Shown here: in pieces, positions 41,435 through 48,160 of the stretch
How the letters are laid out: each line of letters begins with the position of its first letter
How positions within the stretch are numbered: position 1 is the first letter of the stretch
DNA from: Clostridia bacterium
GTDB lineage: Bacteria > Bacillota > Limnochordia > DTU080 > RSA5
Direction of reading: 5' to 3'
DNA length: 48,160 nt
NCBI GenBank assembly: GCA_002919235.1
Contig: PKEX01000031.1
Span: 1 to 48,160 of the forward strand
Made by a program: the position numbers and the translations under genes
Notes under the pieces: generated by a model
The model's input: only the letters and a program-made list of their open reading frames with translations
Databases searched by the model: none
What the model was told of the DNA's origin: nothing

Positions 41435-42235
41435 GTGGCGGCCGGAATCGACCCGGTTATTGTAGAGATCGGCCCTTTTGCCATCCGCTGGTACGGAGTG
41501 CTCATGGCGGTCTCCATCGCCTGGGGCTTCTACTACCTGCGCCGCGATGGGATGAAGCTGGGCTACGGGGAGGATTTCCTGTACAATGCCGCGGCGCTGG
41601 CGGTGGCAGGCGGCATCGCCGGGGCCCGGCTGGTCTACGTCGCGACGAATTGGGAAAGCTACGCCGCCTCGCCCCTCTCCATCCTGAGAGTGGACCAGGG
41701 GGGCTTGTCTTTTCACGGGGCGATGGCCGGCGGTGGGCTGGCGCTGGGCCTTTACCTCAAGCGCAAGGGGTATTCCCTGGAAGAGCTGCTGGACCTTGTG
41801 GTCCCCGGCATCTGCATCGGCATCGCCCTGGTGCGCATCGGGAACCTGATCAACGGCGAGGTGCTGGGCCGGCCCACCGGGCTTGACGGGTGGTTCGACC
41901 GGCACCCGGCGCAGCTGATCGGATCGTCTATCGGCCTGGTGCTCCTCGTCGTCCACAACGTCCTGGCCCGGCGGCGCCCGCCGGCGGGGTACCTCTTCTG
42001 GTCCTTTGTCCTGTATTACTCGCTCCTCCGGGGCATCGTCGAAGAGACCGTGCGGGAGAATCCTCTATACGCATGGGGCTACGTGAACGAGACCTGGGGG
42101 ATCGGCTTTTTCACCCTGACGCACCTGGTGACGCCGTTGTTCGTGGCGTTGGGATGGGCGATGCGAAGGAGGGCCTTGGCGTTGGACCGCAGGCCGCGGG
42201 GCCCGCGGGTGCCCGAAGGCGGGAGGCGGCCGTGA
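41435..42235 (+). CDS. lgt: Prolipoprotein diacylglyceryl transferase
   Basis: The 266-residue integral membrane enzyme attaches diacylglycerol from phosphatidylglycerol to the lipobox Cys of prolipoproteins. About seven membrane helices are visible, with family motifs IRWYGVLMA near residue 17, GGLSFHGAMAGG near 88 (catalytic HG) and RIGNLINGEVLGRPT near 133-147. It would lipidate the GerC and PG-binding lipoproteins encoded in this window. GTG start has GGAGGAG 9 bases upstream. A Nudix gene overlaps its stop by four bases. It is divergent from the rib operon. Confidence 0.96.
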   Translation: MAAGIDPVIVEIGPFAIRWYGVLMAVSIAWGFYYLRRDGMKLGYGEDFLYNAAALAVAGGIAGARLVYVATNWESYAASPLSILRVDQGGLSFHGAMAGGGLALGLYLKRKGYSLEELLDLVVPGICIGIALVRIGNLINGEVLGRPTGLDGWFDRHPAQLIGSSIGLVLLVVHNVLARRRPPAGYLFWSFVLYYSLLRGIVEETVRENPLYAWGYVNETWGIGFFTLTHLVTPLFVALGWAMRRRALALDRRPRGPRVPEGGRRP

Positions 42236-42675
42236 GCGTCACCCGGGATTTCGCCGTCGCGACCTTCGTCGTCCACCGGGGAAGGGTCCTCTTGCTGCAT
42301 CACGCCAAGCTTTCCAAGTGGCTGCCTCCCGGCGGGCACATCGAACCCCACGAGCTGCCCGACGAGGCGGCGGTACGGGAGGTGCGGGAGGAAGCCGGCA
42401 TCGACGTACGCCTCGTGGGCGAACGGGCGCTTCCCGTCGACGATCCGCGGCAGCTGATCATCCCCCGGGGCGTGCAGGTGGAGACCATCGCGCCGGGACA
42501 CGAGCACATCGACCTGGTGTACTTCGCCGTGCCGGTGGGCGACACCCGGCTCACGAGGAACCGGGAGGCCCTGGACATCGGCTGGTTCACCCGAGACGAG
42601 CTGGAGGCGCTGCCGCTCACCCGGGAGATCCGGCTGTGGACCGAGAAAGCCCTGGCAGAGCTGGGGGCTGGTTGA
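42232..42675 (+). CDS. Nudix hydrolase
   Basis: A 147-residue protein with the Nudix box in full: GGHIEPHE-x(7)-REVREEAGI at about residues 40-62. The N-terminal FAVATFVVHRGRVLLLHHAKLS strand pair is typical of housekeeping Nudix enzymes that clean up nucleotides or diphosphate sugars. The substrate cannot be told. GTG overlaps the lgt stop as GTGA, so the two are coupled. Its own stop codon lies inside the -35 box of the cysE promoter. Confidence 0.92.
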   Translation: MSVTRDFAVATFVVHRGRVLLLHHAKLSKWLPPGGHIEPHELPDEAAVREVREEAGIDVRLVGERALPVDDPRQLIIPRGVQVETIAPGHEHIDLVYFAVPVGDTRLTRNREALDIGWFTRDELEALPLTREIRLWTEKALAELGAG

Positions 42676-42702
42676 CACCGCCCGCGGGCACAGTGGTATA
42701 AT
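42672..42702 (+). promoter_or_regulatory. Promoter of the cysE operon
   Basis: TTGACA at 42672-42677, a 19-base spacer, TATAAT at 42697-42702 with a TGG extension just upstream (extended -10). Both hexamers are perfect; the long spacer is offset by the extended -10. The -35 overlaps the Nudix stop. Confidence 0.88.
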
Positions 42703-42708
42703 GGCTTC

Positions 42709-43037
42709 GAAAGACGATGACGGGGCCGAAGTAGTTCTCGCCAGCAGGGCCTCAAAGAGAGGCGCGGTCACCGGCTGCGAGCCGCGCCGGGGCCGGCGGG
42801 GACGAAATGCACCCCGGAGTCGCGGGTCGAACGATCTGCCGTAGAGATCCAGTAGACCGACAGCCGGGAGCGCCCGTTACAGCGCTAGGGTATCGGCGAG
42901 CGGCACGTCCCTGCAGGCCAATTTCACACTCGCCTGTACCCGAGCGAGGGGAGGCGACGGACGTCGCCTCAAGCAGGGTGGAAACGCGGCGAGCGAGATG
43001 CTCCCGTCTCTGCGGCAGCAGAGGCGGGAGCATTTTA
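42709..43037 (+). ncRNA. T-box leader, probable Cys specifier
   Basis: The leader holds the T-box core AGGGTGGAAACGCGG at 42975-42989 just before an intrinsic terminator, as in amino-acid-responsive T-box RNAs. The stem I region contains AGTA (S-turn) and AGAGAGG elements near 42730-42775. TGC at 42837-42839, in the position expected of the specifier loop, would read tRNA-Cys, in accord with cysE and cysS downstream. The core differs from the common GGTACCGCG by A for C at one position. Uncharged tRNA-Cys should let transcription pass the terminator. Confidence 0.9.
42998..43037 (+). terminator. T-box terminator
   Basis: A 16-bp stem (42998-43013 with 43018-43033), GGCA loop and ATTTTAT tail. 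It competes with the antiterminator formed by the T-box core. It ends 45 bases before cysE. Confidence 0.92.
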
Positions 43038-43081
43038 TATGCGACAATCTCGATCGTGCAAGTAGGAAATGGGGTGAGAGC

Positions 43082-43768
43082 ATGCGCTGGTACCAGCGGC
43101 TCAAGCGGGATATCGAGGCGGTGTTCGAGCGGGACCCGGCGGCCCGCAGCATCTGGGAGGTGATCTTTTGCTATCCGGGGTTCCACGCGCTCCAGATGCA
43201 CCGCATCGCGCATTTCCTCTGGAAGAAGGGGCTGAAGTTTCCGGCCCGCCTCCTGTCTCACATCACGCGGTTTCTCACCGGCGTGGAGATCCATCCCGGT
43301 GCGGTGATCGGCGCCGGCGTCTTCATCGACCACGGCATGGGCGTCGTCATCGGGGAGACCGCCGAAGTGGGCGACAACGTCACGCTGTATCAAGGCGCCG
43401 TCCTGGGCGGCCGGGGAACGGAGAAAGGGAAGCGGCATCCTACCATTAAAGACAATGTGGTCATCGCAGCGGGCGCCAAGATCTTGGGCTCGTTCACCGT
43501 CGGGGAAAACTCCAAGATCGGGGCCGGCGCGGTGGTCCTCAACGACGTGCCGCCCAACTGCACGGTGGTAGGCGTTCCCGGCCGCATCGTTCGCGAGCAG
43601 GGCAGGAGGGTCGACGTGATCGACCTGGACCACGCGAACTTGCCCGATCCCATCGAGAAGACCTTCCGGGCGATGGAACGGCGCATCGAACAGCTCGAAG
43701 CGAGAGTGCGCGAGCTGGAGGCGGCGATGCGCCCGGCGGTGGTCACGGAGGCCATCAGCGAGCGCTGA
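43082..43768 (+). CDS. cysE: Serine O-acetyltransferase
   Basis: The 228-residue enzyme acetylates serine to O-acetylserine for cysteine synthesis. It has the short helical N-terminal domain of Firmicutes CysE and a left-handed beta-helix of hexapeptide repeats (about 62-160) with [23 protein letters not shown], including the catalytic DHG His, and a GVPGRIV turn near 167. The last 55 residues form a helical tail with a coiled-coil pattern ([17 protein letters not shown]). ATG has GGGGTG 5 bases upstream. It is the first gene behind the T-box. Confidence 0.96.
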   Translation: MRWYQRLKRDIEAVFERDPAARSIWEVIFCYPGFHALQMHRIAHFLWKKGLKFPARLLSHITRFLTGVEIHPGAVIGAGVFIDHGMGVVIGETAEVGDNVTLYQGAVLGGRGTEKGKRHPTIKDNVVIAAGAKILGSFTVGENSKIGAGAVVLNDVPPNCTVVGVPGRIVREQGRRVDVIDLDHANLPDPIEKTFRAMERRIEQLEARVRELEAAMRPAVVTEAISER

Positions 43769-43852
43769 CGGGAAAGCCTCCGGCGGCCGGGCGGCTTCAC
43801 CCTGCCTGGCCCGCCTCGGCGAAGTTCTGCGCGCAAGTGGAGGAGTTGGAGG

Positions 43853-45325
43853 ATGTCGATGCAGCCGGAGATCTATTTGTACAACACGCTCACTCGCCGG
43901 AAGGAGCGGTTCGAGCCCCGGCGTCCGGGGGAGGTGAGCATTTACGTCTGCGGGGTGACCCCCTACGACGACGCCCACATCGGCCACGCCCGCCCGGCCG
44001 TCTTTTTCGACGTGGTCCGCAAGTTCTTGCGGGCGGCAGGTTACCGGGTGACGTTCGTTCAGAACTTCACCGACGTGGACGACAAGATCATCGCCCGCGC
44101 CCGGGAAAGGGGAATGGATCCGCTGGAGCTGGCCCGACGCTACTCCCAGTCGTACCTGGAGGACATGGACCGCCTGGGGGTCGAGCGGGCCGACATCTAT
44201 CCCCGGGTGTCGGAGCACATCGACGACATCATCCGGATGATCCAGGGGTTGATTGAGAAGGGGGCGGCCTACGCCAGCGAGGGGAGCGTCTTTTTCAGCG
44301 TGGAGTCGTTCCCCGGTTACGGCAAGCTCTCAAACCAGCGGGTCGACGAGCTGGTGGCCGGCGCCCGGGTCGAGGTGGACCCGGGCAAGCGGGCGCACCT
44401 GGACTTCGCCCTTTGGAAGGCGGCCAAGCCGGGCGAGCCGGCCTGGGACAGCCCGTGGGGGCCGGGCCGGCCCGGATGGCACATCGAGTGCTCCGCCATG
44501 TCCCTCAAGTACCTGGGCAACTCCTTTGACATCCACGGCGGCGGCCTCGACCTGGTCTTCCCGCACCACGAAAACGAGATCGCCCAGTCGGAGGCGTACA
44601 CCGGCGAAGCGCCGTTCGTCCGGTACTGGCTCCACAACGGGCTGGTGACCCTGGGCGACGAGAAGATGTCCAAGTCGCTGGGGAACTTTGTCACCGTCCA
44701 AGAGGTGCTCAAGGAGCATCACCCGGCCTTCGTCCGCTACGCGGTGCTGCAGCACCACTACCGCAGCCCCATGGAGTTTGGGGGCGAGCAGCTGGAGACG
44801 ATGAAGCGGGGCTGGCTGCGGCTGAACCGCACGTACCAGCAGCTGGCGGGGGCGGCGCCCGCCGCCGGTGTGGACGAGGCCCGGAAGGCCGGCGCCCCGG
44901 AGGAGCTCTTGCACGCGGTCCAGCGGACCAGGGAGCGCTTTTTCGCCGCGATGGCCGACGATTTCAACACGGCCGCCGCGCTGGCGTCCCTCTTCGAGCT
45001 GCTGCGGGAGGTTCGGCCTCTCTTGGGTCAAAGCCCTGACGACGGGGCCAAAGCGGCGCTGGGCGCGGCCCGGGCGGTCTTGGAAGAGCTGGGCGCCGGC
45101 ATCCTCGGCGTGCTGACCCTGGACCCGCTGGATCCGGCGGGGGACACCGGAGGCCGCAGCGACGAGCTGGTCCGGGAGCTGGTGAACCTCATCGTGGAGA
45201 TCCGCAGCGAGGCCAGGGCGGCCCGGGATTTCGCCCGGGCGGACCGGATCCGGGACGCGCTCCAGCGGCTGGGAATCGTCCTGGAGGACCGGCCCGACGG
45301 CACCCGGTGGAGCTTCAAAGAATGA
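43853..45325 (+). CDS. cysS: Cysteinyl-tRNA synthetase
   Basis: The 490-residue class I synthetase charges tRNA-Cys. Signatures: TPYDDAHIGHARP with HIGH near residue 40-46, the zinc ligands CGVTPYD, CSAMS and HHENE, and KMSKS near 268-272. The C-terminal DALR-like helical domain is complete. ATG has GGAGGAG 7 bases upstream. It is the second gene of the T-box-controlled operon, 84 bases after cysE, and its stop overlaps the mrnC start. Confidence 0.98.
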   Translation: MSMQPEIYLYNTLTRRKERFEPRRPGEVSIYVCGVTPYDDAHIGHARPAVFFDVVRKFLRAAGYRVTFVQNFTDVDDKIIARARERGMDPLELARRYSQSYLEDMDRLGVERADIYPRVSEHIDDIIRMIQGLIEKGAAYASEGSVFFSVESFPGYGKLSNQRVDELVAGARVEVDPGKRAHLDFALWKAAKPGEPAWDSPWGPGRPGWHIECSAMSLKYLGNSFDIHGGGLDLVFPHHENEIAQSEAYTGEAPFVRYWLHNGLVTLGDEKMSKSLGNFVTVQEVLKEHHPAFVRYAVLQHHYRSPMEFGGEQLETMKRGWLRLNRTYQQLAGAAPAAGVDEARKAGAPEELLHAVQRTRERFFAAMADDFNTAAALASLFELLREVRPLLGQSPDDGAKAALGAARAVLEELGAGILGVLTLDPLDPAGDTGGRSDELVRELVNLIVEIRSEARAARDFARADRIRDALQRLGIVLEDRPDGTRWSFKE

Positions 45326-45750
45326 CGGCGTTTGGGCGGCCGCTGGATCCCGAAGAGGCGAAAGTGTATTCTCCGCTGGTCCTGGCGTACGTGGGGGACG
45401 CCGTCTATGAGCTGGCCATCCGCACGCTGCTCCTTTCGGCCGGCACGCCTGTGGACCGGCTGCACCAGCGCAGCGTCGCCTGGGTTTCGGCCCAAGGCCA
45501 GGAACGGGTGTGGCAGTGGGTCCGGGAGCGGCTGCACCCTGAAGAGGCGGACGTGGCCAGAAGGGCCCGCAACGCCAAGTCCTCCGCTCCCCGGACGGCG
45601 ACTCCCGCCGCGTACCGGCGGGCCACGGCCCTGGAGGCGGTGGTGGGCTACCTGTACCTCACCGGGCGCCAGCGGCGGGTCGCCGAGCTCCTGCAGGGAG
45701 CGCTCAAGGAACTGGGCGGCGAAGTTTGGGAGGGGGAGGCGTCCCCGTGA
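45322..45750 (+). CDS. mrnC: Mini-ribonuclease III
   Basis: A 142-residue RNase III-type nuclease without a dsRNA-binding domain that matures 23S rRNA ends. Family segments: LAYVGDAVYELAIRTLLL near 24-40 with the catalytic Asp, a helical KSSAPRTATPAAYRRATALEAVVGYLYLTG stretch near 88-117 with the second acidic residue. ATG at 45322 overlaps the cysS stop as ATGA and has GGAG 9 bases upstream; a GTG at 45307 is less likely. Classic position between cysS and rlmB. Confidence 0.95.
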   Translation: MTAFGRPLDPEEAKVYSPLVLAYVGDAVYELAIRTLLLSAGTPVDRLHQRSVAWVSAQGQERVWQWVRERLHPEEADVARRARNAKSSAPRTATPAAYRRATALEAVVGYLYLTGRQRRVAELLQGALKELGGEVWEGEASP

Positions 45751-46535
45751 AGCCGAAGGAGAAGGGAAACGGCCGCCGTGCAGGCCAGCGGTGGGTGGCC
45801 GTCGCCGGCCGGCGCCCCGTCTTGGAAGCGCTGGCCGCCGGAAGGCCGATCCGGGAGATCTGGCTGGCTGAAGGCGCCCACGGCCGCGCCGCGGGAGAGA
45901 TCGAGCAGGCGGCGGAGGCCAGGGGGGTCCGGGTGGTGCGGGTCCCGCGCCGGGAGATTGACGCTCGCGCGCCGCTGGCGGTGCACCAAGGCGTCGTCGC
46001 CTACGTGCAGGCCATCGAGTACGCTCCCCTCGAAGTCCTCCTGGAGAGGGCAAAAGGCGCCGGGCCGGGGCTCCTCTTGGTCCTGGACGGGATCGAGGAT
46101 CCGCAGAACCTGGGCGCGCTGATCCGCACCGGCGACGCCGCGGGGGTGCACGGCGTCGTCATCGGCAAGCACCGTGCTGCCGGGCTCACCGAAGCCGCCG
46201 TGAAGGCGTCCGCCGGCGCCGCCTACCACGTCCCCGTGGCTCAGGTGACCAACATCGCCCGCACGCTCGACCTGCTCAAGGAAGAAGGGTTTTGGACGGT
46301 GGCTGCGTCGCCGGAGGGCGACCGCACGCTCTGGGACGTGGACTTCACGGTGCCCACCGCGGTGGTGGTGGGGAGTGAAGGCAAAGGGCTTTCCCGCTTG
46401 GTGGAGGAGCGCTGCGACGTGCGGGCGCGGCTGCCTATGGCCGGCGCCGTCTCCTCGCTCAACGCCAGCGTCGCCGGCGCGCTGTTCCTCTTCGAAGCGG
46501 TGCGGCAGCGCCGGAGCGGCGCGGGATCGACATAA
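45747..46535 (+). CDS. rlmB: 23S rRNA (guanosine 2251-2'-O)-methyltransferase
   Basis: A 262-residue SPOUT/TrmH methyltransferase. The N-terminal substrate-binding domain (about 20-95) has VAGRRPVLEAL; the catalytic domain has the three SPOUT motifs LDGIEDPQNLGALIRTGDAAG near 112, VVGSEGKGLSRLVEE near 205 and LPMAGAVSSLNASVAGALFLFEA near 230. GTG overlaps the mrnC stop as GTGA, with GGGAGG 7 bases upstream; an earlier start at 45726 is not needed. Last gene of the cysE operon. No intrinsic terminator is evident before the sigH promoter. Confidence 0.95.
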   Translation: MKPKEKGNGRRAGQRWVAVAGRRPVLEALAAGRPIREIWLAEGAHGRAAGEIEQAAEARGVRVVRVPRREIDARAPLAVHQGVVAYVQAIEYAPLEVLLERAKGAGPGLLLVLDGIEDPQNLGALIRTGDAAGVHGVVIGKHRAAGLTEAAVKASAGAAYHVPVAQVTNIARTLDLLKEEGFWTVAASPEGDRTLWDVDFTVPTAVVVGSEGKGLSRLVEERCDVRARLPMAGAVSSLNASVAGALFLFEAVRQRRSGAGST

Positions 46536-46651
46536 AATCGAAAGAATTCAAGAGAAGACGCCTGCAGCGGCATGAAACAGCATGGTCTCGAAACCTATCG
46601 CCGGGTCTCGGACACCCCTCGCTAGCTGGAAGGTCATGGCAAAGCCGTTCC

Positions 46652-46680
46652 TTGACGGCGTTTCAGCCATCGTGTATAAT
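46652..46680 (+). promoter_or_regulatory. sigH promoter
   Basis: TTGACG at 46652-46657, 17-base spacer, perfect TATAAT at 46675-46680. Transcription would start near 46687, about 240 bases before the sigH ATG. Confidence 0.88.
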
Positions 46681-46686
46681 AGCCAC

Positions 46687-46925
46687 AGGTTGTTGCCGGA
46701 AATCCAATAGCGATGGGCATTGCCAGGTCTTCCAAACTCTGGGTGCCTCATTGGAAAAGTGTCGAGGAGCGTCGAAGTTCCTCGACCTCGCGACGCTCTT
46801 TGAGCACTTGACGACGTCCTGCTCTGGCGGTCCTTTCGAAACACGCACATAGGGGAAGACTCGCACATCGAGGCCTCCGAGGGGGCAAGCGGGTCTGCGA
46901 CAGCAGCATACACGGGGCGGAGGCG
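46687..46925 (+). promoter_or_regulatory. Long structured 5' leader of sigH
   Basis: About 240 transcribed bases without a gene. Two mutually exclusive hairpins are visible: GTCGAGGA (46761-46768) with TCCTCGAC (46779-46786), and a longer fold of AAGTG (46757-46761) plus GAGCGTCG (46767-46774) with CGACGCTC (46791-46798) plus CACTT (46805-46809). The overlap of the two left arms means only one can form. I do not recognise a known riboswitch. Such a switch could set translation or decay of sigH mRNA. Confidence 0.55.
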
Positions 46926-47588
46926 ATGTATGTGAGTGTGTATGTGGAGTACAACCACTACCAGAGTTTCGAGGACTTGGCCGACGAGGAGATCGTTGAG
47001 TACGCCAGAGAAGGGGACACGGTCGCACTTGAGTATCTGATCCACAAGTATAAGAACTTTGTGCGCGCGAAAGCGCGCTCGTATTTTCTGATCGGCGCGG
47101 ATCGCGAGGATATCATCCAGGAAGGGATGATCGGTCTTTACAAGGCGATCCGCGATTTTCGCGCGGACAAGCTGGCCTCGTTCCGGGCCTTTGCCGAGCT
47201 CTGCATCACCCGCCAGATCATTACCGCCATCAAGACGGCCACGCGCCAAAAGCACATCCCGCTCAACTCCTACGTGTCGCTGAACAAGCCGCTCTACGAC
47301 GACGAGTCCGACCGGACCCTCGAGGACGTGCTGGCGGGGAACAAGGTGACCGACCCTGAGGAGCTGGTCATCAGCCGCGAGGAGTTCCTGGATATCGAGA
47401 GCAAGATGAGCGAGTTCCTGAGCGACCTGGAGTGGAGCGTCCTCATGCTCTACCTTGAGGGCAAGTCGTACCAGGAGATCGCCGACCAGCTGTCTCGGCA
47501 CGTCAAGTCCATCGACAACGCCTTGCAGCGGGTGAAGCGCAAGCTCGAGCGGTACCTGGAAAAGCGGGAAAGCGAGATGTACCGCTGA
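46926..47588 (+). CDS. sigH: RNA polymerase sigma-H factor
   Basis: The 220-residue sigma-70 family protein matches Spo0H. Region 2 is at about 20-90 (EEIVEYAREGDTVALEYLIHKYKNFVRAKARSYFL is the start; then DREDIIQEGMIGLYKAIRDF with the -10 recognition helix), and region 4 at about 155-215 (LSDLEWSVLMLYLEGKSYQEIADQL, helix-turn-helix). SigH turns on early sporulation genes. Its place after rlmB and before tRNA/secE/nusG genes is conserved in Firmicutes. ATG has GGGGCGGAGGCG upstream. Expression probably depends on the long leader. Confidence 0.97.
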   Translation: MYVSVYVEYNHYQSFEDLADEEIVEYAREGDTVALEYLIHKYKNFVRAKARSYFLIGADREDIIQEGMIGLYKAIRDFRADKLASFRAFAELCITRQIITAIKTATRQKHIPLNSYVSLNKPLYDDESDRTLEDVLAGNKVTDPEELVISREEFLDIESKMSEFLSDLEWSVLMLYLEGKSYQEIADQLSRHVKSIDNALQRVKRKLERYLEKRESEMYR

Positions 47589-47602
47589 GCCTGCGGCCTT
47601 CC

Positions 47603-47632
47603 TTGACCCCGGCCGGCCGCGGGTGGTATACT
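47603..47632 (+). promoter_or_regulatory. Promoter of tRNA-Thr(TGT)
   Basis: TTGACC at 47603-47608, 18-base spacer, TATACT at 47627-47632 preceded by TGG (extended -10). Start about 47639, 20 bases before the tRNA. Confidence 0.85.
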
Positions 47633-47659
47633 CTTGGGTGCCCGGACGGCGGAAGGCGT

Positions 47660-47734
47660 GCCAGTGTAGCTCAATGGTAGAGCGGCTGCCTTGTAAGCAG
47701 TAGGTTGCGGGTTCGAGCCCCGCCGCTGGCTCCA
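47660..47734 (+). tRNA. tRNA-Thr(TGT)
   Basis: Cloverleaf with acceptor GCCAGTG/CGCTGGC, D-loop TAGCTCAATGGTAGAGC, anticodon loop CTTGTAA (anticodon TGT at 47692-47694), T-arm GGTTCGAGCC and encoded CCA. 75 bases. Confidence 0.97.
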
Positions 47735-47744
47735 AGGAAGACCG

Positions 47745-47780
47745 TGGCCCTGGTCCGGCGCGAGCGGGCCCCAGGGGCCA
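47745..47780 (+). terminator. Hairpin between tRNA-Thr and next promoter
   Basis: TGGCCCTGG pairs with CCAGGGGCCA (one bulged G), and the inner GGTCCG with CGGGCC. No T-run follows, so it may serve as a 3' processing signal or weak terminator. Confidence 0.35.
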
Positions 47781-47792
47781 GGTGGAGACACC

Positions 47793-47822
47793 TTGACGCC
47801 GGGAACAGGGCGATGTTATAAT
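47793..47822 (+). promoter_or_regulatory. Promoter of tRNA-Tyr
   Basis: TTGACG at 47793-47798, 18-base spacer, TATAAT at 47817-47822. It should drive tRNA-Tyr, tRNA-fMet and tRNA-Thr(GGT). Confidence 0.85.
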
Positions 47823-47877
47823 GAGCTCTGGCTCCGCCGCTCCCGCGGGGCCGGCAGGCGGCGAAAGCCGCAGGTAC

Positions 47878-47962
47878 GGAGGGGTACCGAAGCGGTCAAA
47901 CGGGGCAGACTGTAAATCTGTTGGCGTAGCCTTCGCAGGTTCGAATCCTGCCCCCTCCACCA
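47878..47962 (+). tRNA. tRNA-Tyr(GTA)
   Basis: A class II tRNA of 85 bases with acceptor GGAGGGG/CCCCTCC, long variable arm, anticodon loop CTGTAAA (GTA at 47912-47914), T-arm GGTTCGAATCC and encoded ACCA end. Confidence 0.97.
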
Positions 47963-48001
47963 GGGAAAGCTTTAATCGGCACGCATGGCCGTGCCGCATA
48001 C

Positions 48002-48078
48002 CGCGGGGTGGAGCAGTCAGGTAGCTCGTCGGGCTCATAACCCGAAGGGCGCAGGTTCAAATCCTGCCCCCGCAACCA
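48002..48078 (+). tRNA. Initiator tRNA-Met(CAT)
   Basis: 77 bases. The acceptor CGCGGGG/CCCCGCA leaves a C1-A72 mismatch, and the anticodon stem has three G-C pairs (GGG/CCC) around CTCATAA, both marks of initiator tRNA. The sequence is nearly the same as the E. coli initiator. Confidence 0.96.
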
Positions 48079-48112
48079 GAGAGGCGTCCGGCTGAGAGGC
48101 CGGGCGGCGCCT

Positions 48113-48160
48113 GCCCGCATAGCTCAGTTGGTAGAGCGCATCCATGGTAAGGATGAGGTC
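48113..48160 (+). tRNA. tRNA-Thr(GGT), truncated by window end
   Basis: GCCCGCA acceptor 5' strand, D-arm AGCTCAGTTGGTAGAGC, anticodon stem CATCC/GGATG with loop ATGGTAA (anticodon GGT). The variable region begins, and the window ends before the T-arm. Confidence 0.9.

Noticed and set aside
46536-46650. Small gene between rlmB and sigH
   Set aside because: No frame with a ribosome site and plausible composition on either strand.

Overview
The window reads as a chromosomal segment of a high-GC, endospore-forming member of the Bacillota (Firmicutes). Spore genes are present: a gerA-type germinant receptor operon, spmA/spmB, a YheC/YheD-type coat-associated ATP-grasp gene, sigH and disA. It also carries a classic Firmicutes core order: ctsR-mcsA-mcsB-clpC, radA-disA, carD, ispDF, cysE-cysS-mrnC-rlmB, sigH, then tRNAs. 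Two proteins combine an N-terminal SLH or SLH-like segment with a long beta-rich body ending in Phe, as in OmpM-type porins of diderm Firmicutes. Spores, high GC and SLH-porins together point most closely to Limnochordia or a relative; this is inference, since no rRNA gene is present.

Layout. 1-4.4 kb: minus-strand germinant receptor operon (A, C, small membrane protein, B). 4.4-9.7 kb: a sugar module with a NeuB-type synthase, a NeuA-KdsC fusion, two tandem paralogs with a motif layout resembling GT42 sialyltransferases, and a YheC/D protein. 9.7-11.4 kb: purE-purK. 11.6-15.1 kb: a peptidoglycan-binding/M14-like lipoprotein, Hsp20, DUF378 and DUF3243 proteins, a receiver-like protein and a tiny zinc-ribbon gene. 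15.5-21.5 kb: cell-envelope cluster (SLH-porin, YqgF-like nuclease, SLH-like barrel, exported repeat protein). 21.7-25.8 kb: two M42 aminopeptidases, an HExxH protein and spmB/spmA on the minus strand. 26.0-27.2 kb: a class V aminotransferase. 27.2-31.9 kb: the CtsR-controlled protein-quality operon. 32.0-37.4 kb: radA-disA, carD and ispDF. 37.4-41.3 kb: the riboflavin operon ribD-ribE-ribBA-ribH on the minus strand behind an FMN riboswitch. 41.4-42.7 kb: lgt and a Nudix gene. 42.7-46.5 kb: T-box-controlled cysE-cysS-mrnC-rlmB. 46.6-48.2 kb: sigH with a long structured leader, then tRNA-Thr(TGT), tRNA-Tyr, initiator tRNA-Met and a truncated tRNA-Thr(GGT).

Regulation visible in the sequence includes an FMN riboswitch with terminator, a T-box with a probable Cys specifier, a CtsR operator over a promoter, several sigma-A type promoters with near-consensus hexamers, and strong intrinsic terminators. 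TTG starts with good Shine-Dalgarno spacing are common. No CRISPR array, insertion sequence, prophage or rRNA gene was seen.

The least ordinary parts are the NeuB/NeuA-KdsC module with its two paralogs, the SLH-porin cluster, the lipoprotein with a peptidoglycan-binding domain joined to an M14-like domain, the hairpin over the hsp20 ribosome binding site, and the sigH leader with competing hairpins.
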